Made by a program: the position numbers and the translations under genes
In this document: piece after piece, positions 43,926 through 56,220 of the stretch
Layout of the letters: each line of letters opens with the position of its first letter
Position numbering within the stretch: the stretch's first letter is position 1
From: Rutpela maculata
Lineage: Eukaryota > Arthropoda > Insecta > Coleoptera > Cerambycidae
Reading direction: 5' to 3'
Length of the DNA: 64,000 nt
Assembly (NCBI GenBank): GCA_936432065.2
Contig: OW386293.2
Location: 64,316,265-64,380,264 of the forward strand
The notes under the pieces: generated by a model
The model's input: the letters and a program-made list of their open reading frames with translations, nothing else
Told to the model about the DNA's origin: nothing
Databases searched by the model: none

Positions 43926-45007
43926 AGTAGATTATTATATACCACATGTTGATCCAGATGTTTTAGTTTGCTTGAATATATTACTACTAGGAAAAGTAAA
44001 CTTAGTGGAGATAATTCGTGTAACTATTAAAATGAGGACGGAATTTGTACTTCTTGATTGTAAACGTTTTTTGTTAAGGATGGTTCAGCGAGGCTATAAG
44101 TAAAATAGTGTTCTGTAGTTTAATTAAACTACAGAAGTAAGAGAAAAATTATTAGAAAAAATGTTTTCGTTACGTAATAAACTACAAAATTATGTTAATG
44201 TTAAAGAATTCTATTTAGTCTAATTCTCAAGTTGAAACACGTGTTAATTCTTGATAAATCTCGTAAAAATATGAGTGTGGAGCTCATTGGATTCAGAATG
44301 ACGCCTAGAAAAATGTGCAAAAGTTTCAAACCCGCACATAAACAATTGTAAAATTAAGATTGAAAAAATAACGAGTTTCGTTTTTTGCAAATAACTAGAA
44401 ATATTAATATTTAAGAAATTAAAAAAAAAGGTTCTTAAAGAGAAGGAAATTTCCAATAAAAAAGTCTCGACTTTCGGAACTCCATCTCTATTATTAATAA
44501 CTTTAATTTAATGTTGAAAATAGGGCGGCGAATGCTAAACCGTTACGATACTCTGAAACCGGCCGTAAGAAGTAAAACAATTTTTTTATGTTATTAAATA
44601 TTAATTTAAACTTTTTTAAAAAATATTATTATTTAGACACTTAAAATTTTTCACCGATTTTTCATTTAATGAGCCTGTTGTTAATTAACAATTTTTTTTA
44701 GAGTTTGCGTTTATATTTCAAGTCGGATAACTGTTAAACAAAAGCCACTAAAATGATTTCGCTTCGTGGGGATCTTATGTCAACTATACTATATGAAATT
44801 ATGACATTGTAATGTTTTTAATTGTTACAGTCTATTAGTTATTAATTATTTAAGTTAACAAAAAACTAAAAAATAAAATAGAGAGATTGAAAAATTTTTT
44901 TGATTAATTTTAAAATTATTATTACTGTTTTTATATTCAAAAATACTATAAGATGATATAAACTTTAAAATTTTAGTGCTATTTGTTTAGACAAATTTTA
45001 TAACGAA
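43926..45007. other. AT-rich DNA, nothing recognised
   Basis: Very AT-rich with short open frames of up to 70 codons and no recognisable motif. Confidence 0.4.
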
Positions 45008-45688
45008 ATAGATAGGTAAATTACGTATTTTTGAAAAAAAAATTTTCTTAAACATTTTTTTAATTGTTTATATACCACAATTTTTTCCCTGTTTTCATTA
45101 TTTGAACACATTATTAAGAAAATAAATTATTAAAATTTTTTATTTTCAATACTCTACAAGGTGGAATTTTTTTTGTTGTTGATTTATTTGTTTATTGAAT
45201 AAACAATTTCTTATTAACAATCGCCGAATGTGTTTATATTTTTTTGGATAGAAAAAAAATAACCAAAGCAACCGTATACATTATACATGCCAAAAAATTT
45301 TTTTTAATATTTAAAATTTAAAATTCTATAAAAAATATTATTTTTTTTTTGATATGTTTATGTATACGTTTGTTTTTATTATTTTTTTTCTGTCTAAAAA
45401 AAATATAAACACATTCGGCGATTGTTAATAACAAATTGTTTATTAAATAAACAAATAAATTAACAACAACAAAATTTTTCTTTTTTCCACCCTGTAGAGA
45501 ATTGCAAATAATAGGTTTTAGGACTAAAATTTGTTCTTAATAATTTGTTTATATAATGAAAAAAGGAAAAAAATGATTACAAACAATTAAAAAATTTTTT
45601 TAAGACATTTTTTTTTAATTCATAATATTTTATAACAAATATAATGACAAAAAAATGTTTTTCAAAAATACGTAATTCATCTATTTGC
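45008..45688. mobile_element. Fold-back element, about 680 bases
   Basis: The arms pair from ATAGGTAAATTACGTATTTT (about 45011) to its complement ending at about 45685. Paired landmarks are CTCTACAAGGTGGAA/TTTCCACCCTGTAGAG and AACAATCGCCGAATGTGTTT with its complement. The centre is near 45345. No coding capacity. Confidence 0.85.
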
Positions 45689-45689
45689 A

Positions 45690-46010
45690 ATTTCCGGGCG
45701 TTACCGAATTAATATTAGGATGCTGCCGAATCCATTTTCGGGCGCTGCCGAATTCCAAAGTAACTTCCGGGGGCTACCAAATTCAAATTAGGACGCCGCC
45801 GAAACTATATTCGAGCGCTGCATAATCCATATTCGGGCTCTGTTAAACACCAAGGTGACTTCCAGACTTTGTCAAATACCAAGGCAATTTTCAGGCGCTG
45901 CCGAATCTACATTCGGGCGCTGCCGAATGGCAAGGTAAATTCCAGACGCTGCCGAATCTGTATTCAGGCACTGCCGAATCTCTCCGGGCGCCGCCGAATC
46001 CACTATTAAA
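45690..46010. repeat. Minisatellite with a GGGCGCTGCCGAAT core
   Basis: About twelve diverged units of 25-30 bases containing TTCGGGCGCTGCCGAATCC or a variant. Much GC-richer than its surroundings and directly adjacent to the fold-back element. Confidence 0.88.
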
Positions 46011-46137
46011 CAATACCCTCCAGGATCTATTTTGGTTGCAAGATTTGACCCACACATACTAACTACCATACAAAGCTTTTAAAATGAAGTTAAATAGAAG
46101 CTTTTAAAAATTAAGTTTCTGGACTGTTACTAGCTTG

Positions 46138-46252
46138 CTTTACTAGTTTTTCCCTATTTACCTCAATTTCAACATTTCAACAAAAAAAATTTGAATTTTT
46201 TTTTACGATTACTATAGTTACATCCTTCCACTCCACTACGTTGATGTGGAAG
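46138..46252 (-). mobile_element. CTTCCACATC-family MITE end, copy E
   Basis: Ends CCACTCCACTACGTTGATGT followed by GGAAGTAAAA, the inverse of the start of copy F at 46513. Only the terminal 115 bases remain. Confidence 0.7.
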
Positions 46253-46512
46253 TAAAAAACTGGCATATATTTTCATTAAAAATAATTTGTTTTTATCCGA
46301 ACTTGTTATAAATAAGAAATAAAATGTTTTATATTTCTATTGTGAAATATAGTTTATTTAGTTATCCCTAAAATAAAATTATGGAAAAAGACATTTTATA
46401 ATTATTGTAAAAAATGTTTTGTAAGACATACAGAGAAAAATGTTAGTGTAGTTTCTTTAAGTATACTACAGCTAAACAATCACGGGTGAATTTTCTTTTT
46501 TACTGTTTAGTT

Positions 46513-46860
46513 TTACTTCCACATCCACGTAGTGGAGTGGAAGTATAGTAATCGTAAAACAAATTCAAATTATTTTTTGTTGAAATAGCTTAGAATGTCA
46601 TAAAACTTCGAGATTTTAACTTTTTTGTGCGCACGTTTTCTCAGAAACGGTTTAAGATATTGACTTGAAATTCGGTACACATTGACGAGATCTGGAACTA
46701 GATTATATTTTGCACTAATTCCGGAGAGGAGGGGGGGTAAACAGAGGTAAATAGGGGAAAATGAATAAAGCAAGCTGGTAAGAGTACAGAAATTTGGGAT
46801 TTGGTGTATATTCTATATATACCTACTAGAAGCCAAGGCCTCAGATTTTTTTAAATATTT
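46513..46860 (+). mobile_element. CTTCCACATC-family MITE, copy F, truncated
   Basis: Starts TTACTTCCACATCCACGTAG and follows the family through GTGCGCACGTTT and GGTTTAAGATATTGACTTGA to GATCTGGAACTAGATTATAT. It faces copy E across about 260 bases. Confidence 0.75.
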
Positions 46861-47103
46861 TACACCACTATAAAGAAAAATACCTGTTGCAAAACTTGAG
46901 GCACATTAAATTTTATGAACATTTAACATTACAAATTGTGTTTTTATAATAAGAAATGTTTCTTCTTATTTAAAATACACTTTCAGATGTATCAATAATA
47001 TCATAATATTTTAGCTTTATTAAATCAGTATTTATAATTACTTAATAAATTTCGCACAATTTGTATCTCAATTTGGGACATTAGACGATTTGAGTCGTAA
47101 ATT
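46861..47103. other. AT-rich spacer
   Basis: Nothing recognised. Confidence 0.35.
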
Positions 47104-47192
47104 TTACTTCCACATCCACATAGTGGATTGGAACTACAGTAATCGTAAAAAAAACTCTTTTTTTTTTTTCGTTGAAATAGGTTTAAAATGTC

Positions 47193-47858
47193 CTGCACTC
47201 TATCCTCTTGTATGCAGCTCCGGTCTGGGAAAGTGCGATGAAGGTGGATAGGACGAGAGGGAGGATGGCTAGGATCCAGCGATGTGCCGCACTAAAGGTA
47301 TGCAGTGCATACAAAACGATTTCGTACGAGGCGGCGTTGGTAGTGGCGGGGATCCACCCTTTGGATTTGATGGCCAAAGAACGGCTGGAAATCTTTGAAG
47401 GAGCCGGGAAGGCAGAGGCCAGGGACAGGCTGTTTGAAAGATGGCAGAGGCGGTGGGACACTGTAGACAAGGGAAGGTGGACGAGACGCCTCATCCCGAA
47501 CATCAGAGCGTGGATGGAACGGAGGCATGGTGAGGTAGGCTATTACCTCACCCAAGCCCTGAGCGGACATGGGTGTTTCATGGAGTACTTATACGATATT
47601 GGCAAGACTGACAGCAGAGAGTGCGCATACTGTGGAGAGGTCGATGACGTGGAGCACACCGTGTTCGCATGCAACAGATGGAGAGAAGAGAGACGAGACG
47701 GTGGGGCATCGTTATTGTCTCCAGAAGATATGGTAGGGAGGATGTTAGAAACGGAAGAGAACTGGAGAAGGGCGGAGGAGGCAATAACCCGCATTATGAA
47801 AAAGAAGGAAGAGGAGGAAAGAGAGATGGGTTTGAACCCATGGAGAAACGTCAATTAA
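47193..47858 (+). pseudogene. C-terminal fragment of R1-clade LINE ORF2
   Basis: Open from the truncation point without an AUG: the frame is read through from LHSILLYAAPVWESAM, the end of the RT thumb. It continues with RCAALKVCSAYKTISYEAAL and VAGIHPLDL, as in R1-type LINEs. The C-terminal zinc finger CAYCGEVDDVEHTVFACNRW has the CX2CX7HX4C spacing typical of the R1 clade (about 47617-47680). It ends with a charged Glu/Arg/Lys segment and TAA at 47856-47858. No stop or frameshift interrupts it, so the insertion is young, but it lacks the endonuclease and RT and cannot act alone. Confidence 0.93.
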
Positions 47859-48039
47859 CACCGACAATCTTAAATGACCTGTGGTTCCGATGAAAAGCGA
47901 AAGCAGTCCCAGGCCAACAGGAAACACTGAAGAGATGGAGGGGTTTTAGCTGGTTAGAGTCCAGCACTACCCGTTCGCGATAGACTCTAAGCGACGGGTG
48001 TCCATGAGGATTTCCCCTCTCACGAAAAAAAAAAAAAAA
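47193..48039 (+). mobile_element. 5'-truncated R1-clade LINE with poly(A) tail
   Basis: Exact 13-base target-site duplications GGTTTAAAATGTC flank it (47180-47192 and 48040-48052). It consists of the ORF2 C-terminus, a 3' UTR of about 165 bases and a 15-base poly(A) at 48025-48039. Truncation at the 5' end is the usual outcome of incomplete target-primed reverse transcription. Its codon use is GC-richer than its surroundings. Confidence 0.95.
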
Positions 48040-48270
48040 GGTTTAAAATGTCATGAAATATCGAGATTTTAAATTTGGGCGAAAAAAATGGTTATCTATC
48101 GGTCTGTCTGTCTGTATTTTTTGTGCGCACGTTTCCTGTGGGACGGTTTAAGATATTGACTTGATAACAGTTGTTACATGTAGGTATGTATTATAACGAG
48201 ATCTGAAACACATCGTTATAGGAATTCTAGCATTTCACTTAATCGCCAAAATGTATTACAATAACGGTGC

Positions 48271-48952
48271 AAAAGTCGTATGCTTAGTCGTTCGCCAGCG
48301 ACTCGCTGAAGTTTCGCCGTTCGCCAGATGAGAATTTGAATGCATAGTAGGTCGCCGATAACATCACGCATGCGCATTAAAACAAGTTTTGGTAAAGTGA
48401 TGGCGACGCGCTTCAATAAAAATTGGTTCAAATCAGAAAAAAAAAATGTTTTAATAATGTCTTCATCTTAAGTGTGTCACAGTGTATAAGGTGTGCAATA
48501 ATGCCATTTTATATTTAACTTTAAGAGTATACTTACATTTTATAATAATATGTCAACAATTTATTGAAAAATAATATAACTAATTTTTTTTTGTGGAAAA
48601 CACAAATAATGAAGCAAATCTCAATTCAATGGTGTCTCCTGTATATGATAATTCAAATAAGTATATACTTACTAGATTATTATAAACGTAATTATAATTA
48701 AGTACCTTATTCCTATTTATTTAACAGTTAGTCGCTAACAAACACGTAGTCATATGTCGCTAAAGAACGTGTGTTTGATGTAAACAAACGATTTGCGCAT
48801 GATTAAGCCATCAGCGATGCGCTCCAACGGAGAGCGAAGGGAAAACGACTATGCAATGCAAATTATGCTCTGTTCTTTCGCTAGCGAATCCCTCCAGAGA
48901 ATCGCCGAGATAAACTTCAGCGAGTCGCTGGCGAACAACTATGCATACGACT
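48271..48952. mobile_element. TIR element of about 680 bases
   Basis: AGTCGTATGCTTAGTCGTTC and the following CGCCAGCGACTCGCTGAAGT at 48273-48313 are matched in inverse orientation at 48912-48952 with about four differences. The right end reads CAGTCGTATGCATAG on the complement, a hAT-like start. I saw no target duplication, and the left terminus may be altered. The interior has no transposase. Confidence 0.75.
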
Positions 48953-51229
48953 GTTACACATATGATTTTGCATGTCATTAGGCATGCATACAGAATGAGC
49001 AGTGACTTTCAATATAGAAAAAAAATTGACGGACGGACTTTAAGCTACTTTCTATTGTGTTGATTATATAAATTATCACTAATGTAGAATATACCAGCTA
49101 AGAGAGTTGTATAGATAAATTTTGAAATTTTCTACATTGAGTCTAAAATGCGTTCTGTTATTCTTGTTTCGGTTAAACAGACAATAATTGTTTGTCTTGC
49201 TGAAACTAATTGACATGTCTCTTTGAAATGAGTGAATATATTTCTCAATTGTTATTTCTGAAAGACAGCTTTATTGCGTCTTATTATGGACGCTTGTGGG
49301 ATAAGGCCTCTATTGTAAAAAACCCTTTTCGAAATCTATTAATTTCAGCATACTCTGACCATATGTTTGGTTTTTTAAATTCGTAAACATTTTCTGTACA
49401 GATATTTTAAAGGATGAGTATTGTATAATTGTGTATTGTTCAAAATAAGTAGACTTCATCGACTTACACTCCAGTTTACTTCCCCATTACATCTTTCTAT
49501 TTGAAAGGGTAAAGGTGGTTTAATATTTGCTGACGAAGACTGCGGTAGAAATGTTTCCTTTCTGTCTTTTCTTCACAAATTAGACATTTTTCTATTAAAA
49601 AATATATAAATTAATTACAATTTCAGAGATTATATGCATTTTGTGTCATGAAAAAATTTAGATACATTTTGATCGTAAAAAACTGTTGAAAACTCGGAAA
49701 ATATGCACGTTACAAAAAAATTAGAAGAGAGCAAAATTTTAAAGCATATATGAACCTATACGTTTGAATTTTTCCAGATTTTTAAATTTCACAGTTTACG
49801 AGATTTTCCATTTTCCGATAAGGCTCTTTTTTCGGGTTTTTCCGGAAGAACTTGGTCAGAGTGCACTTTAGGAAACAGTCATAAAGGAAAAAAGTCTTGT
49901 ATTTTAATGATAATATTCACTCAAATTTATGGAATTTTTCTCGTCACTTTTTATATATTTTTTTGTTTATTTGAGATTTTTTTATAGATTTTTTTTTAAT
50001 TGGTCACATTTCAGTTTGTCTTAATATTTTAAAGTTTTTCAAATTGTTTAAACAATTTTAATTTATTTACATAATTATAATTTATTTAAGAAATTACGTT
50101 TTGTTACAAATTTACAGCATTTCCATCTTTTTTTAGTTCCACAATTTAGTTATTTAATTTTGTTTATTAAGAGTTTGCTAATGAAACCTGCAAATTTTTT
50201 AAACAACTTATTATTGTTTATTGCCAACTTTCTTCAGACCAGAGCTAGAGTGTTGCAGTTTTTAAGAAATTTTGAACTTTTCATCGACTTTCTGCTCTTA
50301 TTTAAAATAAAGAACATTTTGCGACTAATTAAAAATAATTTCACAAATAAATAACAATAAATGCAAAAATACATTATACTATACTTGTGTTCTTGTGGGG
50401 TCATTTTGAGGCCCAGTAGTTCTCATGAGGGTGTAATTGAAAAAAGAATTATTAATTCTTATTCGTATTGTGAAATTAAAAAAAAAGGTGGAAATGTTGC
50501 AAATTTGTAGCAAAATATAATTTTTTGAATAAATTATAATTGCCTAAACAATTTGAAAAGCATTAAAATATTAACACAATCTAGAATGTGACTAATTAAT
50601 AATTTGTGTAACAGAGATCTCAAATAAATAATAATAATAAACGTTAAAAGGACATGATAATCCTGATCCATTGCCCTTATATGGTCACTTTGCAAGTGAG
50701 CAAAATTTTAACAAATTCGGTTAAATGTCATCTGTCTATCATTTAGAATTAAAAATTAAAAATATTTAATACATGGATAATAATAAACATGCATGGTTTA
50801 TCATCCCAAATAATTTTAATTAACAATATACTCCAACTTGGAAGAAACCTACATTATTAGAATTTAAAAAAAACGAAATATTCAATATAGGCACAGGGTT
50901 TTGAAAATTGAAATTCTTATTCAGTTTTATTTTTCTGTCCTATCTCGTACAGAAAAAGCACATTACTTTTTGTAAATTTCCAAGACGAACTTCATAGGAT
51001 TTGACAAACAGCAGAAAAAACTATCTGTGAAAACTAAAAAGAAAAACTATCTATAAAATTAATTTCCAATCTTTACAGATAGTTTTTCTTTTTAGTTCAC
51101 ACATATTGTTTTGTCTGCCTTTTGCCAAATCCTATAAAGAATATGTTCTATAACAATTATAAGCAAATAAAAAGTAATTCACTTTTACGTGAACTTTATG
51201 TTTCGAAACTTAAATTGTGGCATAAATTA
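48953..51229. other. AT-rich DNA with a small hairpin, no gene recognised
   Basis: About 2.3 kb without a supported exon. At 51028-51105, GTGAAAACTAAAAAGAAAAA faces its complement TTTTTCTTTTTAGTTCACAC across about 25 bases. A 64-codon open frame at 50160 is a hydrophobic AT-driven stretch. Confidence 0.45.
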
Positions 51230-52429
51230 GTATTCTCACCGGATGAAATTATAATTAAAAAAAATCGGCAGCTACTGGAAGCGGCTGGAACCTCCCCACC
51301 CGGTGAATCTTTGAAGCCGAAAAGAGCACTAAACAATATGAACGATCTCATTTAATTATATTTATGAAGTTGAAATATTTTTTTCATATTAAATCAGAAA
51401 AAAAAGTCTTGCGTTCGGTGGGATTTGGACCTAAGAACTTGAGTGTTAAATTTATAGTCTGCACAACAATAATGTTTTATTCAATGTTTTAATACAAATA
51501 TATGCTTCATCGGACCGTAGCCCGGGGCCAGCCAGACAACCACGGTGAACACCGCCGTGGCGAGTGTGAGGCTGGACGGGGTAGGTCCGGTTTGGCTTGG
51601 AGAAAAATAGAAAAGTAGCTCCTGTCTTCTGTAGGCAGGCTTAAAAACTAGGTTAAAATTATAAGGTGTCCACATGGACCTAAAATTAATATAAAAATAA
51701 ACACAATACTATAAAAACGTTCGTAGGCAAGAGCACTTAATAATTTTGATTATTGATACGGGAAATAACTGAACGAAAAAACCTGTTCGTTGGTAATAGG
51801 ATGGATGGCAGGGATGGCCATCTTTGGAAAAAACCATATAGCTCTTGGTGGACAGCTTCCCTGCCAGATGTAGCCAGGGTAGTATTCATAGTGGATTGTT
51901 TAAGTTTGAGTTGGTATATTTTGTTTTATCTTTTGGCCTCGACCGATTTTTCACTAAATCGGTAGGGGAAGTGATAGCTGTCAAATTTTTGGTTCCAATG
52001 TTTCTCTGGGGAATTTGGTTTTTGAAAAATGTTTAGGTTGGTACCAATGTCTTAAATTGTTTTTAGGTTATGTAGTACCATTTCTAGGTTATGTTGCCGG
52101 AAGAATTTCCGGCGGGATGCCGGAAATAGCGGAAATAGTTTTTAAAATATAATGTCGCTGTCACTTTTAAAATTTTATTGGAAAAAACTCACCGAAAGCG
52201 TTCCGGTGGGGTTGCTTACACTTGTAGTGCTTGTAAGCGGTTCAGGATGGCCTCTCACACCATCCGTGGGCTTTATAAACGTCGAAAAAAACTTGTAATC
52301 TCTCGATGCACTTGACATGTCAAAAATACTCAGCATACAGTCTGAACACTTTAACACACTAGCAGAGAACTTATACCACAGATGGACCCGTAGTATTTTT
52401 TGGGAATTTTCCTTTGAGTCCATTTAATA

Positions 52430-53100
52430 AAAGTTGACATTTTTCTGAAAATTTGACATTTTTCTGAAAAGTGACATTTTTCCGAAAATTTGACATTTTC
52501 CTGGATTTCTGACATTTTTCTGAAAAGTGACATTTCTCCGAAAATTTGACATTTTCTCGAAAATTTGACATTTTTCTGAAGTGACATTACTCCGAAAATT
52601 TGACAATTTTCAAACATTTGACATTTTCCTGAATTTTTGACATTTTTCTGAAAAGTGACATTTCTCCGAAAATTTGATATTTTCTCGAAAATTTGACATT
52701 TTTCTGAAGTGACATTTTTTCCGAAAATTTGACATTTTTCTGAAAAGTGACATTTCTCCGAAAATTTGACAATTTTCAAACATTTGACATTTTTTCCGAA
52801 AGGTGACATTTTTCCAAAAATTTGGCATTTTCCTGAATTTTTGACATTTTTCTGAAAAGTGACATTTCTCCGAAAATTTGATATTTTTTTGAAAAATTTG
52901 ACATTTTTCTAAAAAGTGACATTTTTCCGAAAATTTGACATTTCTGAAAAGTGACATTTCCCTGAAAATTTAACATTTTTTCGAAAATTTGACATTTTTC
53001 TGAAAAGAGACATTTCTCCGAAAATTTGACGTTTTCCTGAAAATTTGACGTTTTCCTGAAAATTTGACATTTCTCCGAAAATTCTATATTTCTTGGAAAT
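52430..53100. repeat. Minisatellite, unit about 20 bases, inverse of 4060-4500
   Basis: About thirty copies of AAAATTTGACATTTTTCTGA and AAAAGTGACATTTCTCCGA variants. Several overlapping minus-strand open frames of 60-152 codons result from the stop-poor unit. Confidence 0.92.
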
Positions 53101-53154
53101 TAAAAAAAAAATTCGTGACTCGTCTTGTAGAAATATTTTTTTGATATCATAATC

Positions 53155-53730
53155 AGTTCGCCTGTTATAAGAATTTTATGTTTTTATGACGTCATCAGAA
53201 CGTAGGTGTATTTTTAATTCACTCGTATTCCATCCATCTACAATATTTCCACCTACGTTTCAAACTTTAATTGGGTGTTTCCAATAGTTAAGTCGATATC
53301 TGTACCAGTTTCTAAGAATTTTTCTTATTTGTAACGTCATGTGGACGTAGGTGTATTATTAATTCATTTGTATTTCGTCTGCCCACAATATTTCCACCCA
53401 CATTTCAAATTTTAATTGGATGTTTCCAATCATTAAGTCAATATCTCTACCAGTTCGCCTGTTGTAAGAATTTGTCTTATTTGTGACGTCATAGATGTAG
53501 ATGTATTATTAATTCACTTTTATTCCGTCCATTTACAATATTTCCACCTATGTTTCAAATTTCAATTCAATAACTCCAACCGTTAAGTCGATATCTGTAC
53601 CAGTTCGTCTGTTGTAATAATTTTTCATTTTTGTGACGTCATGTGACGTAGGTGGATTATTAATTCACTCGTAATCCGTCCGTCTACAATATTTTATATC
53701 TACGTTTCAAATTTCAGTTCGATATCTTCA
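53155..53730. repeat. Tandem array, four units of about 150 bases
   Basis: Units are marked by TTTNTGACGTCAT at about 53188, 53333, 53485 and 53635, each followed by ACGTAGGTGTATTATTAATT, CACTCGTATTCCGTCC and CAATATTTCCACCTACGTTT. The left copy of the parent repeat has a single remnant of this unit (about 3940-3990). Confidence 0.9.
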
Positions 53731-54819
53731 ACCCTTCCCGAGTTATCAGCCGAAATCAATAACACCTCTGTCATTATTAGAATATCACCCTGTACATTGC
53801 ACCGCTTTGAGGACAAAAAACTATAAATTTCCCTTCGGAGATTTTAAAAATCAGTATCAAATATAATATGGGAAAATCGAAATTTTGTGTTGAAACGTAT
53901 ATAGCAGCGAAACCATTAATCCTACAGACATTTTTTGATAAAGCAAATTCATCATCATTTTATTGTCTTACTAATAGATCCCTGCTATTTTTTGCCAAAA
54001 TCAATATTTATCTAGATATTCGCAAGAGAAGAGAAAAAAACACGTTTCCTTGGAAAATGTAAATTTCCACTTGTTTCGTTCCTAACGTCCTTATTTTTTG
54101 TCTTATGTCAAAAAATAAAAAATAATTTTTTGTAGCATTAAATTCTCTACACATTCGTTAGGGCAAAGTATTTTGGCCTAGGGACCGCCGTTTAAGAGTT
54201 ATGGAAGTTTAAAGAGAAAAAAATCGAGATTTTAGACGAATTTCAAAAAAGTCTCCACTTTGGCCGACTCTATCTCGGTAATTTTTGGAGCAACATAAAA
54301 ATCCAAAAAAAGGTTTTTAGGTAATTCAATTCTCTACAATTTCGTTAGATCGAAGTTTTTTGCCGTAGGAGTTGCCGTTTAGAAGTTACGAACGATTTAA
54401 TGAAAAAAGTGCATGACACCGTCATCTTGAAAGGCCCGCCGGACTCAAACGAAAAATCCCATTAAAATTTCGAGTGCGGCAAAACGTTCCTGACATTAAG
54501 TAGTTTTCCCTAGCTAGTTTTTATTTTTGAGCTATCTCTCACAGTTTCCGAGTTACAGATGAAAAACCGTTTTCAGAGTTGCGGCATCCGAGGGTAAATT
54601 TTGGTCGAAAACACGACATCTAAATTTACTCATATTTTAAAAAATACGATACCGCGACGGCCGTACTATGTAGCGATGGAAAGAGAAAGACTTGTAGTTG
54701 ATCGGCATCGGCAAATTGTATGTCGAAATTCGAAAATTCAGCTCAGCACGAACGAATCAAAAGTGACATTTTTGCAATTTTTCGTTTGACGTTTCTCGAT
54801 CGCGAATTTGTGTTAGAAG

Positions 54820-55426
54820 CAGTGGCGGCTGGTGAAATTTCAATAATTTTTTTCTCGTCTCTGGCGCATGGGACCCATATGAAATATGGGAACTAACATC
54901 TAGAGAACCACTCCTCTAAAGACCCGTAAAAAATTTTGAAAAACAGTTTGCGAAAAATTTTTTCAATATTCGGTTGCCCCCCCGTAGGTCTAGGGACTCC
55001 TGTTGAAAATTATTTTTTTTTGTCATATACATTTTACTTTTCATAAAAGTAAGACAATAGGTTCTGGAGTTTATGAAAATATTTTCATTATTAACTGAAA
55101 TACAATGAACTGAAATTTTATAATTTACAATTTAACAAATTATAAAATTTCAATTCGTTGTACTTCAGTTAGTAATGAAAATATTTTCATAAACTCCAAA
55201 ACGTATTATTGTATTTTTATGAAAAGTAAAATGTATATAACAAAAAAAAAATAATTTTCAACAGGAGTCCCTAGACCTAGGGGGGGGGGGGCAACCGAAT
55301 TTTGAAAAAATTTTTCGCAAACTGCTTTTTCAAAATTTTTTACGAGTCGTTAGTTCCCATATTTCGTATGGGTCCCATGCGCCAGAGACGAGAAAAAAAT
55401 TATTGAAATTTCGCCATCCGCCACTG
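54820..55426. mobile_element. 607-base hAT-like MITE, fold-back form
   Basis: Perfect 8-base duplications GTTAGAAG lie at 54812-54819 and 55427-55434. Ends are CAGTGGCGGCTGGTGAAATT and the complement of CAGTGGCGGATGGCGAAATT. The arms pair almost to the centre at about 55125. The left copy of the host repeat lacks it, giving an empty site for comparison. No coding capacity. Confidence 0.95.
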
Positions 55427-55860
55427 GTTAGAAGAGTGTCCATCTTCCATCTCGTTCCCCCGCAAAAAGAGATAGACAATCTTTGCGCGTTAATAAATAA
55501 TTAACCGTAGATAATTAGTCGTTCGGAATGTCGCGTTGAGATGTAGAATTTCACTCTCGTCAGATCAGTACAGTCCCGATTCCATCAATAGTCTCTAAAA
55601 AAAGCCTTTGCGGCTGCAAATTTGCAGAGAAAGGGGTACAGCCCTGTATTATTTTGCGGTATACGTTCTCTGACACGTCTATCGAACGTTAGGTTAGACC
55701 ATAGTTTAAAGAATATTATATATGATATAGATAGGCAACTCTCAGGGATTTTTTAAACAGCAAAACTTACGTCGTGGGTAGCGCTGTATTCCCGCCTTTT
55801 TGATACAGGCGGGATAGGCGGGAATTTTAAATGATTTTCAAACAAATGCTTAGGTCATCA

Positions 55861-55986
55861 TTAGACTACAAAAGTTCTTTGACAAAGATTTTTTATAAAA
55901 GATATTTTATGATATAAAATATCTATCAAATTACTCATAAAATATCTTTTATAAAAGATCTTTGTCAAAGAACTTTTATAGTCTAA
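55861..55986. repeat. 126-base palindromic MITE
   Basis: TTAGACTACAAAAGTTCTTT at the left faces AAAGAACTTTTATAGTCTAA at the right, and ATAAAAGATATTTTATGA faces TCATAAAATATCTTTTAT. Almost fully self-complementary with a loop of about 10 bases. Confidence 0.9.
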
Positions 55987-56220
55987 CAGTGGCTATAAAA
56001 TTAAATAAGTCATTTCAAAACTAGAAATTGATCATTTATTAATTTAACGGAAAATCATTACAATAAATACAATAATATTTAAAAATACATTTAAAAAGTA
56101 ACTAACGTAAGTAAAATTATTACAAAAGTATTAAGATGTTGAAACTGCGTTGAAATAAATAAAATGTTAAAGTAATTAATGTACCAAAATACCTGTAATA
56201 GAATTAAATAATAGCGGGTT

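Larger units (their letters stand above)
47104..48200 (+). mobile_element. CTTCCACATC-family MITE, copy G, split by a LINE
   Basis: The left part is 47104-47192 (TACTTCCACATCCACATAGT to GGTTTAAAATGTC). The right part resumes at 48040 with the same 13 bases and continues through ATGAAATATCGAGATT, TCGGTCTGTCTGTCTG and GTGCGCACGTTT. Together they match the 5' half of the family. Confidence 0.85.

Noticed and set aside
47292..47854. Minus-strand frames of 92-106 codons
   Set aside because: Shadows of the R1 ORF2 C-terminus, whose GC-rich sequence is stop-poor on both strands.
50160..50354. 64-codon hydrophobic frame
   Set aside because: AT-driven Leu/Phe/Asn composition without start context, homology or neighbouring exon signals.
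52351..52957. Overlapping minus-strand frames of up to 152 codons
   Set aside because: Same minisatellite in inverse orientation. Several frames are open at once, as expected from a stop-poor repeat and not from a gene.
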